Shown: positions 1-4,378 of the stretch, piece by piece | Layout of the letters: each line of letters opens with the position of its first letter | Position numbering within the stretch: the stretch's first letter is position 1 | Origin: an uncultured Planctomycetaceae bacterium | GTDB lineage: Bacteria; Planctomycetota; Planctomycetia; Planctomycetales; Planctomycetaceae | Length of the DNA: 8,020 nt | Direction: 5' to 3' | Assembly: GCA_903823545.1 (NCBI GenBank) | Contig: CAIJTL010001655.1 | Location: 1 to 8,020 of the forward strand | Notes under the pieces: generated by a model | Told to the model about the DNA's origin: nothing | The model's database searches: none | Seen by the model: the letters and a program-made list of their open reading frames with translations, nothing else | Made by a program: the position numbers and the translations under genes

Positions 1-29
1 CCCCGGACTCAACTGGCAAGTCATGTTGT

Positions 30-50
30 CCGGTGGCTGACGCCACCCGG
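30..50. repeat. REP-like palindrome, CCGGTGGC type
   Basis: CCGGTGGC at 30-37 pairs with GCCACCCGG at 42-50 around a four-base loop, with one bulged C in the right arm. Short GC-rich hairpins of this form (CCGGTGGC..GCCACCGG) recur between genes in Rhodopirellula-like planctomycetes, as I recall; that link is from memory and not checked. It lies upstream of the DUF1444 gene. It has no T-run, so it is not a typical terminator. Only one copy of this type is seen in the window. Confidence 0.5.
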
Positions 51-175
51 CTCACCAATAACTCTTGTTGAAGTTCACACGAGGTATTCCTCCGCGAGTG
101 AAGATTACTTCCCTGCGGAACCATCGACCTCGCCTTGCCAACTTGGCATAGTGGAGGCGTCATTGGACGATCAAC

Positions 176-180
176 AGGGG
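176..180 (+). promoter_or_regulatory. Ribosome binding site (AGGGG) deciding the GTG start at 189
   Basis: AGGGG ends eight bases before the GTG at 189-191. It is the best Shine-Dalgarno-like match near the beginning of this reading frame. The upstream in-frame TTG at 135 has no comparable purine run at proper distance, so the GTG is preferred. Confidence 0.5.
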
Positions 181-188
181 TAAGTATC

Positions 189-1451
189 GTGCGTCATCAG
201 CCACCAGATCATTGGAAAAGCCTGAACGGTCCTTGCGGCTGGTTTCGCATTTGGCTTCCTCCGTCGTGGCAAGTGGAAGTGATGGAAGGTGTCTCGCATG
301 TGATGCTGCCGGAACAGGCGGGGATTCTTTCAATTCGTTGTGTGTGGGGCGATGTTCCACGTTTGGACGAAGCGATCGACCTCAACCGACTTTTTCCGTG
401 GCGACGAAAAGTGCAACGGATTCAGTCGCTTGTTTTGTCGCAGACATCCGCAGGCTGGCAGGGAGAAGCGGTTCTCGATCCTGAGCGATCTTGGTGGAAA
501 CGTTGGTTCGGCAAGAAGCAGTGGCATCGTTGGAAAGCCTGGGCGATCGAATGGCCTCGAATGAGGTTGCTGGTCACCTTTGTCGAACGAAGCGACCAAC
601 CGCACGATCCTGAAACGGACACTCTCGTTCGCATGGTTCTCAACACGTTAGAGGCTCCGGAAATGATTGCCGACCCACCGCAAGTCTTCGCCGAACGCGC
701 ATTGAAATTGGCTCGCGAAAAGTTTCCGTTGTTGGAATGTGAGGCGGTTGGTGAGTTTCAACTGCGACTCGGTAAGTCCAATGTCAACCTCTACAACTTC
801 TATCGCTCGTATGTGCAAGCGCCCGATCGCTTCGAAAACATTTTGTTGCCCGCACTGACAACTGTGGTCCAAGTTCAAGAATGGGGCGACGAGCAAACCA
901 CTCCCTCGCTGGACAACGTTCGTGAGCGGATCATGCCGATGCTTTATCCCGAAAAGGTGTGGCAAGAAAACTTTCCCAACTTCGTTGGCGAGCCGTGGGT
1001 CGGCAACTTGATGATCTTGTACGTCGTCGACGAGGCCCAAGCCTATTGGTACATCCGCAATGACTTGTTGGAGAAGTGGCATCTCACGTCCGAAGAACTG
1101 CACGATCTGGCGATGACAAATCTCGAACAATACTTCGTGGATCACCCCAGCGAGATGCTGCTGAGCGGCCAAGAAGATGGGCCGCGATTGCTGATGCCAC
1201 ACAAACCGGATGCCTACAACACCTCGCGATTGCTCAGCCGTTCGTTCCATGAAAAGTTGCGTGATGTGCTCGGAAACGAGTTTGCGGTCGGCATGCCGAA
1301 TCGTGATTTCTTTGTCGCATTGAGCACTGACGCGCCGGACATGGTCCGTCACATCCGCGAACGAGTGCGGGAAGACTTCTCGCAAATGGACCATCCACTG
1401 ACCGACAAGCTCTTACTTGTCAGTGCCGATGGCGTGAGTGAACTCCCGTAG
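189..1451 (+). CDS. DUF1444 (YtpQ-like) family protein with an extra N-terminal domain
   Basis: The product is about 420 residues from the GTG at 189; an in-frame TTG at 135 would add 18 residues with weaker start signals. The C-terminal two thirds (about residue 165 onward) look like DUF1444, the Bacillus YtpQ family of unknown function. Signs are NLYNFYRSY followed by a long stretch to MPMLYP, then LMILYVVDEAQAYWYI, LHDLAMTNLEQYF, and near the end SRLLSRSFHEKL and VGMPNRDFF. The family's bacillar members are roughly 270 residues, so the first 150 or so residues are extra. They contain GWFRIWLPPSW, a tryptophan-rich basic patch around WWKRWFGKKQWHRWKAW, and LLVTFVER, which together suggest a small alpha/beta domain of the PsbP/DUF1795 sort; that is a guess. 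No signal peptide or membrane helix is visible, so the protein is probably cytoplasmic. It stands alone on the + strand and ends at an intrinsic terminator. Function is unknown. Confidence 0.75.
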   Translation: MRHQPPDHWKSLNGPCGWFRIWLPPSWQVEVMEGVSHVMLPEQAGILSIRCVWGDVPRLDEAIDLNRLFPWRRKVQRIQSLVLSQTSAGWQGEAVLDPERSWWKRWFGKKQWHRWKAWAIEWPRMRLLVTFVERSDQPHDPETDTLVRMVLNTLEAPEMIADPPQVFAERALKLAREKFPLLECEAVGEFQLRLGKSNVNLYNFYRSYVQAPDRFENILLPALTTVVQVQEWGDEQTTPSLDNVRERIMPMLYPEKVWQENFPNFVGEPWVGNLMILYVVDEAQAYWYIRNDLLEKWHLTSEELHDLAMTNLEQYFVDHPSEMLLSGQEDGPRLLMPHKPDAYNTSRLLSRSFHEKLRDVLGNEFAVGMPNRDFFVALSTDAPDMVRHIRERVREDFSQMDHPLTDKLLLVSADGVSELP

Positions 1452-1515
1452 CGAGTTCACCACACGTTGCCGTTTCGCAACATCGCTACTGCGATCTCTC
1501 AAATCTCAGTTGATA

Positions 1516-1541
1516 AAAAGCCGCGGAAAATCGCGGCTTTT
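1516..1541 (+). terminator. Intrinsic terminator of the DUF1444 gene
   Basis: AAAAGCCGCG (1516-1525) and CGCGGCTTTT (1532-1541) form a perfect 10-bp stem with a GAAAAT loop, ending in four T. It starts 65 bases after the stop codon. The A-run on the left side means it could also work on the minus strand, but no minus-strand gene lies upstream of it within reach. Confidence 0.8.
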
Positions 1542-1654
1542 GTGCTTGTTGTCGCCGATCGCTTCGTGGCACTGACTTTGCTTAACAATTTCCACATGAG
1601 ACTAACGGGCAATTAGACATTCGGTGGGGGCGGTTGCAGAACTCGATTATTAAC

Positions 1655-1715
1655 CCGAAGCGTAAGCGAGGGAATCGGCAAATCCCGTGTGGAATCGCCC
1701 TCGTTCGCGCTTCGG
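1655..1715. repeat. REP-like inverted repeat, CCGAAGCG..GAGGG type
   Basis: CCGAAGCGTAAGCGAGGG at 1655-1672 is mirrored by CCCTCGTTCGCGCTTCGG at 1698-1715. Fifteen of 18 positions pair, across a 25-base spacer. The flanks extend the symmetry loosely (TTAAC.. on the left, ..GATTAG on the right). The left arm matches a repeat motif I associate with planctomycete intergenic regions; this is from memory. There is no T-run and no coding potential. It sits about 120 bases upstream of the next gene. Confidence 0.6.
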
Positions 1716-1837
1716 ATTAGTTTTGAAATCGCATCTAGGCAGACGCCGTTCGATTGCGGAGTGAGTCATCTACTTTGGAACGCACAACATTCGTAGTAGC
1801 AAACAATAGAAACGGAACATCCACAGTGAACCAACAA

Positions 1838-2689
1838 ATGTTTGTGGAATTCACCGCTCTCGTGGCGGCTCAGGCGTCGCTGGTCATCGAAGGGACCGCG
1901 CCAATTCCCGATGGCCCACTGTGGATCTATTGGCAACATAGCCAAGCTGTTTTGCGACGCTGGCGTGGAATGATCGAGATTGCCATAAGGCAACCTGAGC
2001 CGACAGTCAGTCAACAAGTTCTCGATATCGCCGAGCAAGTGCTGCTGACTGAAATGCTGACTCGCGTCTGGGGGACCGTATTGACCGCTTGTGATTTGCA
2101 GCGTGACCAACGGCACTCCAGACAGATTGCCCGCAGCGTTTTGAATACTCACCAACAATGTCGGGTTAGCGTGCTGAGATTGTTAGTTCACGCGAACTCG
2201 TTACCGATCGAACGCATGGCCGAGCTAGATCGGTTGCGGCGAAGAATCGAACGATGGACTGATCTTCTCGTTGGTCCGTTTATCGCGAGATTTGGCGAAC
2301 CGCTCGACGTATTTGCGTTTGATCCACGTCGCGCGAGAGATTTTGGTGAAGAGCAATTCGAATCACGCTTCCAAACAACATCGCAGCCATCTTGGTCGTT
2401 TTTGCTGGCAGGGCTTCGATCAGCGTTTCCGCAGACAAAACAATTTACGCCGACAGCGAACAAAGATTTGATGCTGCCGATATTACGATCGATCTTGGCG
2501 TCATTTCCCGATGATGCATTTGGTGGCGAAGGGGCAATCAAGTCGCTTCGCTGGTCGCGAGCCAATCGGAGTGGTCAACATGCGGAAGGCCCGACGACGA
2601 TGCCGAAAAGTCATGGAACGATTCGGCGGGATATTGCTGGATTCACTCAGCATGTCCCGATGCGCTCGCTGCGACCACCGACTCATTGA
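1838..2689 (+). CDS. Conserved-looking planctomycete hypothetical protein
   Basis: This encodes 283 residues from the ATG at 1838. An in-frame GTG at 1826 with a weak CGGAA upstream, and a TTG at 1754, are alternative starts. I favour ATG because the protein then begins MFVEFTALVAAQASLVIEG, which looks like a natural N-terminus. The product is soluble and mostly helical. Recognisable blocks are PDGPLWIYWQHSQAVLRRW (about 24-42), VLLTEMLTRVWGTVL (68-82), LDRLRRRIERWTDLLVGPF (130-148) and FAFDPRRARDFGEEQ (159-173). I recall similar hypothetical proteins from planctomycetes but no known function. No signal peptide, membrane helix or catalytic motif is visible. The last 16 codons overlap the end of the convergent phosphatase gene. 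The tail from about residue 240, rich in R, S, H and P, looks unconstrained. Confidence 0.55.
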   Translation: MFVEFTALVAAQASLVIEGTAPIPDGPLWIYWQHSQAVLRRWRGMIEIAIRQPEPTVSQQVLDIAEQVLLTEMLTRVWGTVLTACDLQRDQRHSRQIARSVLNTHQQCRVSVLRLLVHANSLPIERMAELDRLRRRIERWTDLLVGPFIARFGEPLDVFAFDPRRARDFGEEQFESRFQTTSQPSWSFLLAGLRSAFPQTKQFTPTANKDLMLPILRSILASFPDDAFGGEGAIKSLRWSRANRSGQHAEGPTTMPKSHGTIRRDIAGFTQHVPMRSLRPPTH

Positions 2690-3992
2690 GTGGACTGTCC
2701 ACGACTTTAGCCACGATGACAGTCCGATCGTCGGATGGCGGAGCGCCGCTCGTATGCGTCTCCAACGCAGCTAGCAGCGATGTGATAATTTCGTCGGGCT
2801 CGCTCGAACAACGCGACAACTCGGCATCCATACGATGGGTTCCGAAGAGTTCTCCATCTGAATTTGACGCTTCGATGATGCCGTCCGTGTAGAAGATTAG
2901 TTGATCTCCCGGATGAAGTTGCACCATCGCGTCGATGGCATTCATTGACGGAATCACCCCCAAAGGAAATCGTTGGGCTTGATCGAGTGCGGTGATTTCG
3001 CCGCGCTCGCACGATCGAACTCGTGGAGGATTATGTCCGGCGGACGAATATGTCAGCGTTCGCTGTTGTGGGTGATAAATCGCATAAAACGCGGTGATGA
3101 AAGTGCCGCTGTCGCTGAAATAGTGTTCGCACAATTTTGCATTGAGGTAGTTCAGCATCTCACTCGGTGGAGTCGCCGGCCCTGGAAATGAGTGCGCAAT
3201 GCTATGAGTGACTGCCATCAACACGGCCGCAGGGGTTCCGTGTCCGCTGACGTCGGCAATCAACATGCCCCAGCTTCCATCGGGTAGCGGAAAGAAGTCG
3301 TAGTAATCGCCACCAGCTCGCCGAGCCGTTTGATAATGTGCGGCTAACTTTAATCCCGGAACGTTTGGAAGCTGCGCCGGCAGCAAGGAGCGTTGGATAC
3401 TGGCGACGGCCCGTAGTTCGCGATCGACTTCCTCATAGGCCGCTTTGACTCGCTCAGCCAGAACAAGATTGTTGGTTGCTCGACCAAAGAGATTCGCCAA
3501 CCAGACCGCCTCGGGCAAATGCTCCTCCGAAAAGCCGTTGGGGGTGCGCATCGCGTGGAAAGTCATGTTGACTGCTTCACCCGACTCAAGCAGAGGGATT
3601 GCTTGCAACGATCGCATTCCGTCGAGGTATTCCTTGGCCGGATCATCGGGAGCCAGAACCAAATCGTTGATAATGTGCGGTTCGTTACCGTAGATCATCT
3701 CGGCAAGAATGCCTCCGGACAGAACAGGGAGTTTGCCTGGTTCCTTCCAAGGATTAATGGGATTCTTCCATTCGCTAAACCGCGTAATGCGATATCGAGG
3801 ATAAGACAGCCCACGTCGGCTCAACGCCAATCGCCGATCAACATGCGGATTCACTTGCTTCATGCGGTTGTAGTACTGCTGAACCATCTCTTGCGGATCA
3901 GTCTGAGTACTTAGCTCACGCATCGTTTCCATGATGTGTGACAACCGCTCTTGCCAAGGCTTCGATTCAAACGGGATCTCGTGTTTAGACAT
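2643..3992 (-). CDS. GAF domain plus SpoIIE/RsbU-type PP2C serine phosphatase
   Basis: The 449-residue protein is a likely phosphoserine phosphatase of the RsbU/SpoIIE branch of PP2C. These enzymes dephosphorylate anti-sigma-factor antagonists in partner-switching stress signalling. Residues about 20-180 look like a GAF sensor domain (LPVLSGGILAEMIYGNEPHIINDL and GFSEEHLPEAVWLANLFGRA are typical). A helical linker ends in VASIQRSLLPAQLP, the usual entry to the phosphatase domain. The catalytic domain (about 200-430) shows ARRAGGDYYDFF with metal-binding D229, MLIADVSGHGTPAAVLMA with D247, SSAGHNPP (316-323), QLIFYTDGIIEASN with D370, and DDRTVIVAKV with D421/D422. All expected acidic residues are present, so it should be active. 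No membrane segment is seen, so it is probably cytoplasmic. No anti-sigma or antagonist gene is adjacent, so its partner is encoded elsewhere. The ATG at 3992 has AGGA six bases upstream. Confidence 0.93.
   Translation of the reverse strand: MSKHEIPFESKPWQERLSHIMETMRELSTQTDPQEMVQQYYNRMKQVNPHVDRRLALSRRGLSYPRYRITRFSEWKNPINPWKEPGKLPVLSGGILAEMIYGNEPHIINDLVLAPDDPAKEYLDGMRSLQAIPLLESGEAVNMTFHAMRTPNGFSEEHLPEAVWLANLFGRATNNLVLAERVKAAYEEVDRELRAVASIQRSLLPAQLPNVPGLKLAAHYQTARRAGGDYYDFFPLPDGSWGMLIADVSGHGTPAAVLMAVTHSIAHSFPGPATPPSEMLNYLNAKLCEHYFSDSGTFITAFYAIYHPQQRTLTYSSAGHNPPRVRSCERGEITALDQAQRFPLGVIPSMNAIDAMVQLHPGDQLIFYTDGIIEASNSDGELFGTHRMDAELSRCSSEPDEIITSLLAALETHTSGAPPSDDRTVIVAKVVDSPLNESVVAASASGHAE
2690..2702. 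repeat. Perfect short palindrome beside the convergent stop codons
   Basis: GTGGAC and GTCCAC flank a single T (2690-2702). Directly before it, ACTCA and TGAGT flank a T (2681-2691) and include the stop codon of the hypothetical gene. The two small palindromes overlap by two bases. There is no T-run. They lie inside the phosphatase coding sequence, so chance is possible; a bidirectional stop structure is the only role I can suggest. Confidence 0.3.
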
Positions 3993-3998
3993 AGTTGA

Positions 3999-4002
3999 TC
4001 CT
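3999..4002 (-). promoter_or_regulatory. Ribosome binding site of the phosphatase gene
   Basis: On the minus strand CCAGGATCAACT precedes the ATG. AGGA lies six bases from the start codon, which supports the ATG at 3992. Confidence 0.65.
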
Positions 4003-4073
4003 GGCTAGTGAGGAACCACGCGCTACCAAGTCGTTGCGGTTCTCAGTTGTCTGTGTTGAGATTCAAACATTTT

Positions 4074-4150
4074 CCGCAGAGGCGCAGAGATCGCGGAGAA
4101 GGCCTAACGTCAGCGTTCTTCAAACTCTGCGGCCCCTGCGCCTCTGCGGG
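4074..4150. mobile_element. MITE-like 77-bp inverted-repeat element with 9-bp direct repeats
   Basis: CCGCAGAGGCGCAG at 4074-4087 is mirrored by CTGCGCCTCTGCGGG at 4136-4150, perfect apart from one extra base. The element is bracketed by AAACATTTT at 4065-4073 and again at 4151-4159, a perfect 9-bp direct repeat of the kind left by transposition. As an inverted match the same flanks pair at only six of nine positions, so the direct repeat is the better reading. The interior is short and non-coding, with a small AACG-TCAG-CGTT stem near 4107-4118, so it could only move with help from elsewhere. CGCAGAG-type hairpins are, as I recall, common intergenic repeats in planctomycetes and some other bacteria. 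Confidence 0.55.
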
Positions 4151-4234
4151 AAACATTTTGGCAAATAACCTGTTCCAACACAGATGGTGGAGAGCCCGTT
4201 TTTGTTCTAGTTTTCGATCCGAGCGTAGGAAAGG

Positions 4235-4272
4235 TTATTGGCACTCTCAACAGAGGTTGAGAGTGCCAATAA
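4235..4272. repeat. Long perfect hairpin, possible second terminator
   Basis: TTATTGGCACTCTCAA (4235-4250) and TTGAGAGTGCCAATAA (4257-4272) form a perfect 16-bp stem around a six-base loop. It lies immediately downstream of the intrinsic terminator on the minus strand, and the terminator's T-run abuts its stem. On the minus strand it is followed by CCTTTCC, a poor T-tract. It may act as a back-up terminator or a barrier to transcript decay. The outer arms TTGGCACTC and GAGTGCCAA resemble a CIRCE operator but with a 14-base spacer instead of 9. Confidence 0.65.
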
Positions 4273-4318
4273 AAAACCGAAGGGATGATCGCAGGCACTC
4301 TGCCGATCATCCCTTCGG
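4271..4318 (-). terminator. Strong intrinsic terminator of the lipoprotein gene
   Basis: Read on the minus strand, CCGAAGGGATGATCG and CGATCATCCCTTCGG form a perfect 15-bp stem (4304-4318 with 4277-4291) around a 12-base loop, followed directly by six T (4276-4271). It starts 60 bases after the stop codon of the upstream lipoprotein gene. It should isolate that gene from the phosphatase gene downstream. Confidence 0.92.
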
Positions 4319-4378
4319 GGGTTACTGGAATCAATTCGCTTGGTGAAGACAGGTTTGGCAACCGGCCACTCCCCAAAG

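Larger units (their letters stand above)
1452..1837. other. Intergenic region with a terminator and a REP-like palindrome
   Basis: The gap between the two + strand genes holds an intrinsic terminator at 1516-1541 and an inverted repeat at 1655-1715, each listed separately. The rest, 1452-1515, 1542-1650 and 1720-1837, shows no convincing promoter pair, RNA gene or small ORF with a good ribosome binding site. Confidence 0.6.
3993..4378. other. Structured intergenic region between two minus-strand genes
   Basis: This gap holds, from right to left in the direction of transcription, an intrinsic terminator (4271-4318), a second long hairpin (4235-4272) and a short inverted-repeat element with flanking direct repeats (4065-4159), then the phosphatase ribosome binding site. 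The leader of the phosphatase gene must begin somewhere left of 4235. I could not identify a clear -35/-10 pair. The 112-codon reading frame on the + strand from 4008 is made of these repeats and is not a gene. Confidence 0.6.

Noticed and set aside
648..1394. A 248-codon open frame on the minus strand opposite the DUF1444 gene
   Set aside because: The + strand frame shows family motifs and a terminator. The antisense product is His/Val/Gln-rich shadow sequence with no start signal.
2511..2774. A + strand frame overlapping the end of the hypothetical gene, containing CARCDHR
   Set aside because: The cysteines come from sequence antisense to the phosphatase tail. I considered a frameshifted extension of the hypothetical gene, but the two tails show no domain that would require it.
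4065..4159. The inverted-repeat element as a terminator or CRISPR-like unit
   Set aside because: No T-run follows either arm, and there is a single copy with no repeat-spacer periodicity.
4008..4346. A 112-codon + strand frame in the structured intergenic gap
   Set aside because: It is built from the inverted repeats and both hairpins. Its composition (R, S, F, W) and lack of a ribosome binding site argue against a protein.
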